From assembly GCA_016795465.1 (NCBI GenBank), contig JAEUHK010000064.1, positions 1 to 56,848 of the forward strand: 56,848 bases of DNA, in the 5' to 3' direction. How positions within the stretch are numbered: the first letter of the stretch is position 1; each line of letters starts with the position of its first letter. Origin of the DNA: Verrucomicrobiaceae bacterium (GTDB lineage Bacteria; Verrucomicrobiota; Verrucomicrobiia; Verrucomicrobiales; Verrucomicrobiaceae). The notes beneath the pieces were generated by a model. It did no database searches. It saw only the letters and a program-made list of their open reading frames with translations, and was not told the DNA's origin. The position numbers and the translations under genes are program-made. This document shows, in pieces, positions 41,175 to 50,218 of the stretch.

Positions 41175-42248
41175 ATGACCCCTCCGATTTTGCGCCCCAT
41201 CCGCCTCCTCGGCGCCCTCGCCCTGCTGCTGGCGGCCACCCTTTGCCCCGCCCAGCGTGCGCCGATGGACCCCACGCACACTCTCGGCATCGAATCCTGC
41301 CGCGAGTGCCACGACAGCATCGTGGAAAGCTGGGAGCGCACCCGGCATGCGACCTCCTTTGGCACGATGACGAAATCCGAGGCCGCCAAGGCCATCGCCA
41401 GCCTCGCGGGCCTCAAACCCGAGGCCGTGACCTCCAGCGTGAGCTGTGCGCGGTGCCATTTCACCCAGGAAACGCTCTCCGGAGCCCTGCAAACGACCAC
41501 CGCCGTGAGTTGCGAATCCTGCCACGGCGGCGCCAGCGACTGGATCGACCTCCACAACAGCAAATCACGCCCGTGGCCGGAGCGCATCGCCCAGGCCGCC
41601 GCCCACGGCATGCATCATCCCTCCTCCGTGCTCGCCGCCGCGCAGAGCTGCTACGAGTGCCACGTCATCGACGATGAACAGCTCGTGAACCAAACCGGCC
41701 ACCCCGCCCTGAGCGACGGCTTTGAGCTCGTCTCGTGGTATTCCGGCGAGGTGAAGCACAACTACCTCGTCAGCAAGCCGGGCAAGGCCGTCAAAACCAA
41801 CGTCGAGGAGCCGCAGGGCCTGCCCGCCGCTCGGAAACGCCTGCTCTTCCTCACCGGCAAGCTTTTGCACCTCGCCCACAGCCTCGACGCCATCGCCCGC
41901 AGCACCGATGCGCCCGTGGACAAGGCCGGCAAGCTCGTGCGCCTGCCCAACGGCCGCCCCACCTATGCCGTGCAGCATGCGCTCGTGGTCCAGCAGCTCC
42001 TCAAAGAGATGCGGGAGCTGCAGGGAAAGCTCTCCATCCCTCAATACGCCCAGGCGCTGGCCCTCTGCGCCAGCACCCCGCTCACCACCGGCCACGCCGA
42101 AGACCTCACCACCACCGCAAAGGAGATCCAGCGCCTCGCAGCTGAATTCGCCGCCCAAAACGACGGCAGCCGCTTCGCCGCCCTCGACGCCGAGATCGCC
42201 AAACTGCCTGCCCATGGACAAGCCAAGGTGCAGGCAGCGGCGAGATAG
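41175..42248 (+). CDS. Secreted four-haem cytochrome c
   Basis: 357 residues from the ATG at 41175; the longer frame upstream is the divergent promoter region. The signal peptide spans about 1-27 (ALALLLAATLCPAQ). Haem sites: CRECH 42, CARCH 91, CESCH 113 and CYECH 159, with HTLGIESCRECHDSIVESWE at the front, typical of cytochrome c554-like proteins. The C-terminal 150 residues are helical and haem-free. It diverges from the five-haem cytochrome, with an AT-rich 115-base intergenic region that probably holds both promoters. It may hand electrons to the coupled cytochrome/barrel pair. Confidence 0.9.
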   Translation: MTPPILRPIRLLGALALLLAATLCPAQRAPMDPTHTLGIESCRECHDSIVESWERTRHATSFGTMTKSEAAKAIASLAGLKPEAVTSSVSCARCHFTQETLSGALQTTTAVSCESCHGGASDWIDLHNSKSRPWPERIAQAAAHGMHHPSSVLAAAQSCYECHVIDDEQLVNQTGHPALSDGFELVSWYSGEVKHNYLVSKPGKAVKTNVEEPQGLPAARKRLLFLTGKLLHLAHSLDAIARSTDAPVDKAGKLVRLPNGRPTYAVQHALVVQQLLKEMRELQGKLSIPQYAQALALCASTPLTTGHAEDLTTTAKEIQRLAAEFAAQNDGSRFAALDAEIAKLPAHGQAKVQAAAR

Positions 42249-42257
42249 GTCCGTCGA

Positions 42258-45200
42258 TCAAGGCCGCAGCAGGCGGAAGAACTTCACGCCGGAGCTGGCG
42301 GGGATGCTGACCTTGTTTGTGCCGGCTTCGTTGATGATGGGGCGAGTTGAATTGGTCCAGGTGCTCAGGTTGGTGCTTTCCTGAAGCTGCCAACCAAGGA
42401 AGGTGTCCGGCCAGGAGACGTTCAGCGTGCCCGGGGTGGATGCGGACAGTTGCACATCCGGTTTCACCACGACGTCGTTCACGCCGAGCATGAAGGGACT
42501 GAGGCTCGGGGTGATGGCTTCGATGGTGTTGGTGGTGGGATCGACTTTGCAGACGAGCTTTTCCCACTGGCCGTTGCGGAAGTGGTAGATGACGAGCTGG
42601 TTCTCATCGTAGCCGGCGGGGAGCAGCGCGGGGTTGTAGGCGAACTTGAGCTTGATGTTGCCGGTGTGCGCGCCGCTGTATTTGAGGTTCCAGCGTTGTT
42701 TGCGGGTGCCGTTCGGCGTTTCGAAGCTCGGCAGGCTGAATTCGCCTTCGACTTCGCGCTCGAGCATCTCGTCGTCGTCGGCTTCGCTGTATTCGCCGAA
42801 GAAGGTGCCTTCCTGGTCGATGTCCTCGAATTCGAAATCGACACCGCCGCTGTGCGTGGAGCCGCCGTTGCAGCTTCCGCCGCCGCTGGTGTTGCCACCA
42901 CCGCCTTCGATGACGACTTTGGTGCCAGTGAGGAGGCTCAGCACGATGTCAAAGCTCACGCTTTGGCCTGCGGCGATGCTGCCGAGCTCCCAGCGCTGCG
43001 CTCCAGAGATCCAGCGGTTGGCGGGCGCGAAGCTGTCGCGGTTTTTGCGGGCGAGGTAGGGCGCGTTTTGCCAGTTGTCCTCGATGGAGAGATGAACGCC
43101 ATCGCTGGGCTTGCCGGTGGAGTGGTCGTCGATGCCATTGCCCTCGATGCCGTAGTGACCGATCTCAAAGGCACTCGGCGCGACCTTCGAATGGAAGCCG
43201 ATGAGGTCCTCCAGACCGATGCTGGAGCTCTGCGCGCCCGCGGCACCCGCATCGACGCCGCTCATGGTCATGTCATACTGATACTGCGGCAGTTTGCCGG
43301 GATAGCTGCGGTTGTCGTATTGACCGCGCTGCGAGATGAAGCCGTGCAGGAGGTGGAAGAGCTGCACATTCGTGATTTGAGCCCCGCTGACGTTTTTGAC
43401 CGTGAAGGTCTGGTTCATGACGTAGCGGTTGCTGTTCACCGAGAGGCCTGCGCTGCCATCACTGGCCGGTTTCACACCCATCGGCGTGCCAGTGACGGTA
43501 TCGACCATTTCAAAGCGCAGCGTGACCTCCAAATCGCCATTCGAGATGACGGATTGCGCGATGGGCAGGCCATCGAGATTGCTGCCGACGATGTGGATGC
43601 CCTGCACGACGGTGAAGTCGGAGTTCGTCTTCCAATCGGGGAACATGAAATTCGGCTCCAGCCACTTCGGCGCGACGTGGTTGCCGTTTCCACGAGTGTA
43701 AGCCACCGCGCTGCCCCATTCGCCGCTGAGGTATTCGCGGCCTTCAAAGCCGGGTGTGTTGTCGAGCAGGAAGTCGGAGTAGCCGAAATCGGTGAGCGTG
43801 ATGTTCCAGTTCGGATTCGCGAGCTGCATCGAGCCGCCAGTGCTGGAGGCGGGGCTGACAGTGATGTTATCAACGAGGAAGCGCACGGCTCCGACGGGCG
43901 CGTCGGGCAGTTGCAGCGTGATTTGATCAAATGGTGTCGCGTTGTTGAAGCTGATCGTGCCGACGGGCAGCGTGTCACCAGCCGTGACAGTGCCATGCGC
44001 GATGCCGGTGCCGACCTGGACGGGCACGCCGCTGGAGGTGTCGATGGCGGTGATCTGCACGTTCGAGGCCACGGGCACGGTGATCGACTCCACGGTGGCG
44101 AAGTCGAGGCTCACGCCGGTGACAGCTTGATCGAGCTGAATGACGAGCGTGGAGCCATCGAGCAGCGGTTCGAGGTAGTTCCCGCTGAATTTGGACAACA
44201 CGCGGCCGCTGGCGGTTTCGGTGGTCACTTTGAAACTATCCGCCACGGGCGAACTGAAGGTGGCGGTGTAGCCGACGCTGAGTTGAGCGAGCGGCAGCGG
44301 CGCATTCGCGGTGGGCACCGGCGTGGAGGTGTCGAAGTCGAAATGCACACCGAGCGGCGGCGCTTCGAAGTTGGCCGTGAAGATGCCGTTCGAGGTCGGG
44401 GTGAAGGTGTAGCTCGCGGCGGTGCTGACCTCCGTGCCGAGCGCGTCGGTCCAGTTGATGAAATTGTAGCCGAGCGCCGGTGTGGCGATGAGCGTGACGC
44501 TCGCGCCGGTGGCGACAAAGCCATCGCCGCTCACGCTGCCACCGATGGAAGGCAGCGCGGTGGCTGTGATCGTGTTTCCAGCCGCGAAGTTCGCCACCAG
44601 CGTGCGATTCGCGGTCGCGTTGAAGGTGTAGGACGCGTTGTTGCTCACCGGTGCACCGCCTTCGGTCCAGTTGATGAAGCTGTAGCCTGCATTCGCTGTC
44701 GCGGTGACGGTGGCGCTGGTGCCATTCGCCACGCTGCCGCCGCCCGTGACACTGCCGCCCGCCACAGGAGCCGCGCTCGCCGTGATGGTGACGCCGCCGA
44801 TGACGGAGAAGTTTGCCACGAGCTCGCGATCACCGGTCACATTGAAGACATACGGATTCGCGGTGCTCACCACGGTGCCGTTTTCCGTCCAGTTCACGAA
44901 TTGCCAGCCTGCATTCGGGAAAGCATCCGCCTTGGCGTTTTCATTCAGCTTGTAGCTGAGGCTGTCCATCTCCGTGCTGCCGCCCGCGACCGGTGCGGAG
45001 GTGGCGTTGATGTAATACACCTTGATGAACGTGGCCGTCAGCGTGCGATCCGCCGTGGCGGTGAAGGTGTAGCTCGCCGTGGTGCTCACCGTCGTGCCGT
45101 TCTGCTTCCACTTGTCGAACTTGTAGCCTGGATTCGCCGTCGCCACGACGGTGACACTCGATCCATCCGCCACCACGCCGCCGCCGCTCGTCGTGCCACC

Positions 45201-47228
45201 CAGGAGTGGCGATGCGACGGTGGAAATCGTGCGCGTGACACCGCCGATGACGGCGAAGTTCGCTACGAGATCGCGGTTCGCGGTCGCATTGAAGGTGTAG
45301 CTCGCGGTGGCGCTCACCTGCGTGGCGTTTTGCGTCCAGTTCACAAAGTAATAGCCCGCATTCGGCGTGGCGGTGACGGTCACGCTCGCGCCGCTGGCAT
45401 AGCTGGCACCGCCAGTGGTGCTGCCGCCTACGAGCGGTGCGGAGGCGGTGGTGATCGTGTAGCTCGTGCCCAGGGCAAAGTTTGCCACGAGATCGCGGTC
45501 CGATGCGGCGGCGAAGGTGAAGGTGGCATTGCTGCTCACGACGAGGCCGCCTTCGGTCCAGTTCGTGAAAACGTAGCCCGCATTCGGTGTGGCGATCACG
45601 GTGACATTCGCACCGCCGTTGTAATTTCCATCTCCGGTCGTTGTGCCGCCAGCGACTGGCGCAGAGCTCGTCGTCACGGTGAAAACGGGCACGAAGTTTG
45701 CCACGAGCGAGTGATTCACATCCATCGCCAGCGTGTAGCTGCTGTTCGTGCTCACGATGGTGCCGTTGTCCGTCCAGTTGAGGAAGGCAAAGCCCGCATT
45801 CGGCGTCGCGGTGGCCGTGGCGTTCGCGCCGATGGCATACGAGCCATCGCCGGTCGTCGTGCCAGCACCCACAGGCGAGACCGTGGTGTCGAGAAGGCTC
45901 GCTGGAGGTGCTGGAGCACCGGCGGCGGCCACAGTGAGCGTGTAGTTCTTCGACACTTCGGGATTCACGCCATCACTCGCGGTCACTTTGAACTGGAAGC
46001 TGCCGCTCGCCGTCGGTGTGCCATCGAGCACGCCGGTGACCTCGTCGAAAGTCATGCCAGGAGGCAACGCGCCATCCTGCGTGGCCGTGAAAGGCAGAGC
46101 GCCCTCCACCACCACCGTGCGCGCGGCATACGCAGTGTTGATCTTGCCCTCGCTGACGTGGTCGATGAGTCCCACCGGTGCATCGACATCCACCGCGGCC
46201 ATCTGCGAGCCGGTGAAGGCTCCCACGACCTCATAAGTCGCCATATCCTCGGTCACAGTCACCCACTCGCCGCCGACCATGTGATGATTGTAGGTGCGCA
46301 TGCCTTCGCCATGCACGCCATCGGGATCGACCGTGTCCGCCATCGCCTCACCGCTCTCGCCGTCGAGCGGGCCAGTGTACTTGTAGAACTCGTAGCGGCG
46401 CGTCACCACCTCGTCGCCATTTGGCAGATCCTCCGGCGCGGCGGCGAGCTCGTCATTCGCACCGCCACCGGCGATATTACGCTTCTGCAAAATGCGCCAC
46501 TCGATCTCCACTTCGTCGGGCTCGCCATTCGCCCAGTTTTTGTCATCCAGATCGGCCGGATCATCGCTCACCAGCTCGCGGAGTTTGATCTCCTTGTTGT
46601 TGTGCGTCGTCGTCTTGATTTCCTTTACCCACACGGCTTTGCCGAATTCTTTGACCGGAGGCACGGGCGGCACCGGCGGGACGATCACCGCCTGCACCTG
46701 CGCTGGCACGCCGACGGCCGGCGGAAAGTAAGTGAAGACCGGCGTGGAAACCTGCACTGCGCCACCGTGAATCAAAGCGCCGCTGCCATTGTCGATGAGC
46801 CAGTTGTATTTGATGAGCCCGACCGCCTTGCTGTAACCGACGCCAAAGTGCTCGCCGCCGAAGTTCACACTCGGATTCGTGAACATGTGGCCGTTCGTCG
46901 GCGCGATGGGACCGCTCGGGATCGCCGTGTAGGAAGCCCAGGAGCCGTCCGGGTTCTTTTTGCTCTCCCAGCGGATGCGGCACTTCGGATGCAGCGGGTC
47001 CGTGTCATCCTGCTCAAAGCGTGGCACGCCGTAGTGGTTGTAATTGTAGGTGTAGGTGATGTCCGTCGTGCGGCAGTCCTCGATCTCGATTTCGAAGCCG
47101 TGGCAGACGTGCCCGGTGTCGTTCACCGTGTCGAAGTTGTTGATGCTGCCGTAGGCGATGCTCGCGCGGGCTGTTTGACCGGCGAGCAAGGCCACGAGGC
47201 TGATCAGGATGAGCAGGATGTGTTTCAT
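42258..47228 (-). CDS. Giant secreted InlB-repeat surface protein with conserved C-terminal module
   Basis: 1656 residues from the ATG at 47228 (signal peptide MKHILLILISLVALLAGQTARA). Residues about 1-350 have no recognised domain. About 355-440 is a put-Ig/cadherin-like domain (GALPPGMTFDEVTGVLDGTP). About 450-960 holds seven InlB-type repeats of 66-72 residues (TPNAG-hydrophobic-F-NWT ... LVANF). Then come beta-rich domains with GGGGNTSGGGSCNGGSTHSG. The last about 70 residues (GWQLQESTNLSTWTNSTRPI ... VKFFRLLRP) match the ends of the two next proteins and may be a sorting signal. It follows an ECF sigma gene by 20 bases. Confidence 0.85.
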   Translation of the reverse strand: MKHILLILISLVALLAGQTARASIAYGSINNFDTVNDTGHVCHGFEIEIEDCRTTDITYTYNYNHYGVPRFEQDDTDPLHPKCRIRWESKKNPDGSWASYTAIPSGPIAPTNGHMFTNPSVNFGGEHFGVGYSKAVGLIKYNWLIDNGSGALIHGGAVQVSTPVFTYFPPAVGVPAQVQAVIVPPVPPVPPVKEFGKAVWVKEIKTTTHNNKEIKLRELVSDDPADLDDKNWANGEPDEVEIEWRILQKRNIAGGGANDELAAAPEDLPNGDEVVTRRYEFYKYTGPLDGESGEAMADTVDPDGVHGEGMRTYNHHMVGGEWVTVTEDMATYEVVGAFTGSQMAAVDVDAPVGLIDHVSEGKINTAYAARTVVVEGALPFTATQDGALPPGMTFDEVTGVLDGTPTASGSFQFKVTASDGVNPEVSKNYTLTVAAAGAPAPPASLLDTTVSPVGAGTTTGDGSYAIGANATATATPNAGFAFLNWTDNGTIVSTNSSYTLAMDVNHSLVANFVPVFTVTTSSAPVAGGTTTGDGNYNGGANVTVIATPNAGYVFTNWTEGGLVVSSNATFTFAAASDRDLVANFALGTSYTITTASAPLVGGSTTGGASYASGASVTVTATPNAGYYFVNWTQNATQVSATASYTFNATANRDLVANFAVIGGVTRTISTVASPLLGGTTSGGGVVADGSSVTVVATANPGYKFDKWKQNGTTVSTTASYTFTATADRTLTATFIKVYYINATSAPVAGGSTEMDSLSYKLNENAKADAFPNAGWQFVNWTENGTVVSTANPYVFNVTGDRELVANFSVIGGVTITASAAPVAGGSVTGGGSVANGTSATVTATANAGYSFINWTEGGAPVSNNASYTFNATANRTLVANFAAGNTITATALPSIGGSVSGDGFVATGASVTLIATPALGYNFINWTDALGTEVSTAASYTFTPTSNGIFTANFEAPPLGVHFDFDTSTPVPTANAPLPLAQLSVGYTATFSSPVADSFKVTTETASGRVLSKFSGNYLEPLLDGSTLVIQLDQAVTGVSLDFATVESITVPVASNVQITAIDTSSGVPVQVGTGIAHGTVTAGDTLPVGTISFNNATPFDQITLQLPDAPVGAVRFLVDNITVSPASSTGGSMQLANPNWNITLTDFGYSDFLLDNTPGFEGREYLSGEWGSAVAYTRGNGNHVAPKWLEPNFMFPDWKTNSDFTVVQGIHIVGSNLDGLPIAQSVISNGDLEVTLRFEMVDTVTGTPMGVKPASDGSAGLSVNSNRYVMNQTFTVKNVSGAQITNVQLFHLLHGFISQRGQYDNRSYPGKLPQYQYDMTMSGVDAGAAGAQSSSIGLEDLIGFHSKVAPSAFEIGHYGIEGNGIDDHSTGKPSDGVHLSIEDNWQNAPYLARKNRDSFAPANRWISGAQRWELGSIAAGQSVSFDIVLSLLTGTKVVIEGGGGNTSGGGSCNGGSTHSGGVDFEFEDIDQEGTFFGEYSEADDDEMLEREVEGEFSLPSFETPNGTRKQRWNLKYSGAHTGNIKLKFAYNPALLPAGYDENQLVIYHFRNGQWEKLVCKVDPTTNTIEAITPSLSPFMLGVNDVVVKPDVQLSASTPGTLNVSWPDTFLGWQLQESTNLSTWTNSTRPIINEAGTNKVSIPASSGVKFFRLLRP
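44370..45880 (-). repeat. Seven tandem InlB-type coding repeats
   Basis: Seven coding units of about 200-215 bases each encode 'GGxxxGxGxYxxGAxVTVxATP-NAGYxFxNWTxxGxxVSTxxSYTF-xxTxxRxLVANF'. The repeats differ at many third positions, so they are not a recent expansion. The single InlB unit in each of the genes at 48006 and 48995 is closer to one another than to these. Confidence 0.85.
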
Positions 47229-47248
47229 GGTGGTGTGTGTTGGTTGTT

Positions 47249-47812
47249 TCAAAGTCGTGCGTGCTGCTCCAGGCCGGAGCGCAGGCGTTTGCAGATGCGT
47301 GTGAGGCTCACAGCCACCGCCACGCGGCTGCGGCCGAGGCTGGCGGCGATTTCGCCTGCCGATTGGTCGAGCTGAAAGCGCAGGTGGATGAGCTGGCGCT
47401 GCTCGCCGGGCAATTCGGCCACGCAGCGCTCCAAAGCCGCGAAAACGGCCTCATCGTGAAAATCGGTCTCCGCGTCGTTTTGCTCGAAAAAGGCCGTTTC
47501 GCGTGTTTTCCGGCGTGAATCGGTCCGCAGGGCATTCAGCGCCATTCTCCACGCCATCGTGCGCACCCAGCTCTCGAAGCATGTGCCCGGCCGGAACTGC
47601 TCCGCACGGCGAAACGCCATCACCATGGCCTCATGCGCACACTCCTCGGCGATGCTTTCGCCCACCCGGCCGCGCAGCCACCCACGCACCAGCGGCACAC
47701 AGGCCTCGTAAAGCCGCGTCGCCGCATCCGAATCGCCACGCAGCGCCTGCATGAACCACGCGCCGCGATCATCGCGGGTCGTTTCGTTCGAGTTGGAGGC
47801 CGTGGTATTCAT
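47249..47812 (-). CDS. ECF-type RNA polymerase sigma factor
   Basis: 187 residues. Region 2 is at about 30-95 (RLYEACVPLVRGWLRGRVGE, AEECAHEAMVMAFRRAEQF, WVRTMAWRMALNALR). Region 4 is at about 125-180 (ALERCVAELPGEQRQLIHLR, SAGEIAASLGRSRVAVAVSL, TRICKRLRSGL). No anti-sigma gene is adjacent. It is followed 20 bases later by the giant InlB-repeat gene and so is in one unit with it. The 38-bp shared promoter element lies 141 bases upstream of its ATG, farther than in the other two units. Confidence 0.9.
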   Translation of the reverse strand: MNTTASNSNETTRDDRGAWFMQALRGDSDAATRLYEACVPLVRGWLRGRVGESIAEECAHEAMVMAFRRAEQFRPGTCFESWVRTMAWRMALNALRTDSRRKTRETAFFEQNDAETDFHDEAVFAALERCVAELPGEQRQLIHLRFQLDQSAGEIAASLGRSRVAVAVSLTRICKRLRSGLEQHARL

Positions 47813-47953
47813 GAGTGGATCGCGTGAGGATCAAACCACGTCTCTCACCAACAAGGAACTGGGGCTCCGTAACTGTTTGGCAGGATTTCGTGGCACCGGA
47901 GAAGCACGCATCCTCCCCGACACCGTCACCTCACCACAGCCGGGGCTCCATCA

Positions 47954-47991
47954 CACGTTAGCGATTGGTAATGAAGTAACCGGATGGTTAC
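47954..47991 (-). promoter_or_regulatory. Shared 38-bp regulatory element, copy A
   Basis: Read on the plus strand it starts CACGTTAGCGATTGG, continues TAATGAAGTAACC and ends GGATGGTTAC. It is identical over 38 bases to copy C and differs at one base from copy B. It contains the inverted repeat GTAACC-GGAT-GGTTAC. It lies in the 193-base gap upstream of the sigma factor/InlB unit. An 11-base inverted repeat (GGCTCCGTAAC at 47863 and GTTACGGAGCC at 47987) loops out the leader between element and gene. Confidence 0.85.
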
Positions 47992-48005
47992 GGAGCCTGA
48001 TTTGC

Positions 48006-48986
48006 TCACGGCTTCACCAGCCGGAAAAAACGCCCGCCGATGGAGGACGGCACGCTGACCTGATTCTGGCCGCCGCTGGATGTGACGACCCTCGTGGACG
48101 GCGTCCAGTTCAGCAGATCGCTGCTTTCTTCGAGCGTCCAGTTCAGCGTCGCAGGCCAGGCAAACTGGAAATCGCCCGCCACCGTGGCAGGCGGCGCGAG
48201 ATTCATCACCGGCAGCGGCGCAAAATTCGCCACCAGAGTTCGATTCGCACCCACGGTGAAGGTGTAGTCCGCCAGCGTGCTCGTTTCGACGCCGCCTTCC
48301 GTCCAGTTCACGAGGTAGTAGCCCGGGTTTGCGGTGGCCCTTAGCGCGACATTGCCGCCGGATACGAAGGAGCCACCTCCAGCAACACTGCCACCGGTGG
48401 GCGATGATGCACTCGCGGTCACGCTGAACGTGGCCGGAGGCACCGCTTCCAGAGAGACATTGTCATAGTGGACCAGCGCCTGATCGTTTTGCTGGGACGC
48501 ACCGATCGTGCCCAGATAGAGCACATGAACGCCCGGTGTGAGCGTCACTGTCACGGTTTGATTGATGTGCCACGCGCTCGTGAATCCTTCGCTCATGTAG
48601 GTTTTGGAGAAGAGCGCCTCCGCAGCGGGGACATACCAGTTGTCGATGGCGACCTTTGCCCCGTTGATCAGCGTGCCTGTGCTCGCGTTTTCGAGGTAGT
48701 AATCAAAGCTCAGTGTGAAAACACCACCGCTGCCCGCATCGAAGCTTTGATAGACATAGTATTTGTGCAGGGTGGCATTGTGAAGTCCCGCCGTGCTAAA
48801 CAGCAGATTTCCACCATAAACGCCCGCGTTATCCGTGCTGCCGTTCAGGCCTGTCCAGCCCGTGGGAAGGCTGGTGGCCGGGCCCACGGGATCGTAGGTT
48901 TGGGAAAAATCGCCGTTCGTCAGGATGTTGGCTTCGGCATGGATCGCCACCAAGGAGAAGAGGAAAAGCAAGCGGAGTGTTTTCAT
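48006..48986 (-). CDS. Secreted InlB-repeat protein with carbohydrate-binding-like N-domain
   Basis: 326 residues from the ATG at 48986 (signal peptide MKTLRLLFLFSLVAIHAEA); a TTG at 48998 is an alternative. About residues 20-180 begin ILTNGDFSQTYDPVG and include YVYQSFDAGSGGVFTLSFDY, a jelly-roll domain like carbohydrate-binding modules or PEP-CTERM-type exported proteins. One InlB-type repeat (about 190-255) follows, then the conserved C-terminal module FAWPATLNWTLEESSDLLNW ... RFFRLVKP. It begins 8 bases after the stop of the upstream paralogue, so they form an operon. Confidence 0.82.
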   Translation of the reverse strand: MKTLRLLFLFSLVAIHAEANILTNGDFSQTYDPVGPATSLPTGWTGLNGSTDNAGVYGGNLLFSTAGLHNATLHKYYVYQSFDAGSGGVFTLSFDYYLENASTGTLINGAKVAIDNWYVPAAEALFSKTYMSEGFTSAWHINQTVTVTLTPGVHVLYLGTIGASQQNDQALVHYDNVSLEAVPPATFSVTASASSPTGGSVAGGGSFVSGGNVALRATANPGYYLVNWTEGGVETSTLADYTFTVGANRTLVANFAPLPVMNLAPPATVAGDFQFAWPATLNWTLEESSDLLNWTPSTRVVTSSGGQNQVSVPSSIGGRFFRLVKP

Positions 48987-48994
48987 ACGATGGT

Positions 48995-50023
48995 TCAAGG
49001 CCTTGTGAGCCGGAAGAAGCGGTGGCCGGTCGGCGCGGGAATGGTGATGCTCTTTTGCCCCGCGTTGGTGGTGATGGTTTCCGTGCTGGGCACCCAGTTG
49101 CCGGAGGTGAGATCAGCGCTTTCCTCAAGAACCCAGCCAGTGAAGGTGGCAGGCCAGGCAAAGGTAAAGCCCGCACCAGGAACAGCAGGCGCAGCCGTGT
49201 TGATGACGGGAAGCGCCGCAAAATTCGCCACCAGAGTGCGATTCGCGCCCGCGGTGAAGGTGTAGTCCGCCAGCGTGCTGGTTTCGACGCCACCCTCCGT
49301 CCAGTTCACAAAGTAGTAGCCTGCGTTCGCGGTGGCGCTCAGCGTGCAGGACGTGCCGCTATCATAGGAGCCGGCTCCGCTGACGCTGCCCATCGCCGCA
49401 GATGAGACGCTTGCGGCGATGTTGAAGGTCAGCGGCGCGTTTGTGTCGATCAAGGTCAGCGCCGTGAGCGCAAAATCACCCCACATGTGAATCTTGTAGG
49501 TGTCGTAATTCACCAGCGACGGCGTATGCGAGAATGACGCACCGGAATAACCCGTGCAGTCATACATCAGCGGGTCGTTGAAGGCATCCTCACCATCCAC
49601 CAGCGGCATGATCTCGAAGGCACCGCCCGCGCCTGCTGTGTTCATCAGGATTTTGCCCGTGAAGGCCTTCAGGTCGAACTTTTGTCCGTCCACGCGTTTG
49701 AGGATGATGTTGCCCCCCCTGCCGAGCAGCGGCCCGGCCGTGATCGCCTGCGCCTGCACGCCCGTGGGCCAGTTCACACTGAAAAAACGCCCGGTGGGCT
49801 GGCCGCCCGCATAGGGTGCCCAGTAACCATCCACCGAATAGGCAAAAGTGTAGTCACCACTGCGGATCGTGACTTCATTGATGCTCGAAGCCAGCACCGT
49901 CCGTGTCTGCGAGGCATTGAAGAAGACATTCGTGTAAGTCACCGCGAACGCCGTCCAGGCATGAAAACAGAGGGCTAGCAGCAGGACAGCGCGGAGGAGC
50001 GCTTGTGAACGAGGTGTTTTCAT
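48995..50023 (-). CDS. Secreted InlB-repeat protein, paralogue of the next gene's C-terminal half
   Basis: 342 residues from the ATG at 50023; the frame extends to 50056 but the ATG at 50023 starts the signal peptide (MKTPRSQALLRAVLLLALCF ... AFA). The N-terminal domain (about 30-195) is not recognised. One InlB-type repeat (YYFVNWTEGGVETSTLADYT) is nearly identical, also in DNA, to that of the downstream gene. It ends with the shared module (FAWPATFTGWVLEESADLTS ... RFFRLTRP). Copy B of the 38-bp element lies 30 bases upstream of its ATG, so it is probably the first gene of a two-gene unit. Confidence 0.82.
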   Translation of the reverse strand: MKTPRSQALLRAVLLLALCFHAWTAFAVTYTNVFFNASQTRTVLASSINEVTIRSGDYTFAYSVDGYWAPYAGGQPTGRFFSVNWPTGVQAQAITAGPLLGRGGNIILKRVDGQKFDLKAFTGKILMNTAGAGGAFEIMPLVDGEDAFNDPLMYDCTGYSGASFSHTPSLVNYDTYKIHMWGDFALTALTLIDTNAPLTFNIAASVSSAAMGSVSGAGSYDSGTSCTLSATANAGYYFVNWTEGGVETSTLADYTFTAGANRTLVANFAALPVINTAAPAVPGAGFTFAWPATFTGWVLEESADLTSGNWVPSTETITTNAGQKSITIPAPTGHRFFRLTRP

Positions 50024-50053
50024 GCCCCAACTCACCTCAATGTCCTCCACTGG

Positions 50054-50091
50054 CACGTTAGCGAATGGTAATGAAGTAACCGGATGGTTAC
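50054..50091 (-). promoter_or_regulatory. Shared 38-bp regulatory element, copy B
   Basis: Same element as at 47954 and 53523, with A instead of T at the 12th base (GCGAATGG against GCGATTGG). It lies 30 bases before the ATG of the InlB-repeat gene on the minus strand, and 127 bases from the divergent metallopeptidase start. Confidence 0.85.
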
Positions 50092-50218
50092 AGAGCCCTC
50101 ATCCGAATGAGGTCTTGCTTTCGAGGCACGCACGCTGTCTGCTCACGCATGCGACTTCACTGGAGATCTGCCTTGTGAAACCTGTTTTGCCATCCGGCTG
50201 GAAAACGGAGGAGGCTGC

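Noticed and set aside
42450..47375. A 1641-codon open frame on the plus strand opposite the giant InlB gene
   Set aside because: It has no start signals, signal peptide or recognisable domain; the His/Arg/Ala/Val/Gly-rich composition is that of an antisense shadow of a GC-rich repeat gene.
47874..47953. A 26-codon leader ORF upstream of the sigma gene as a real gene
   Set aside because: Its only Shine-Dalgarno-like GGGGAGG abuts the ATG and the peptide has no recognisable feature; kept only as a leader observation.
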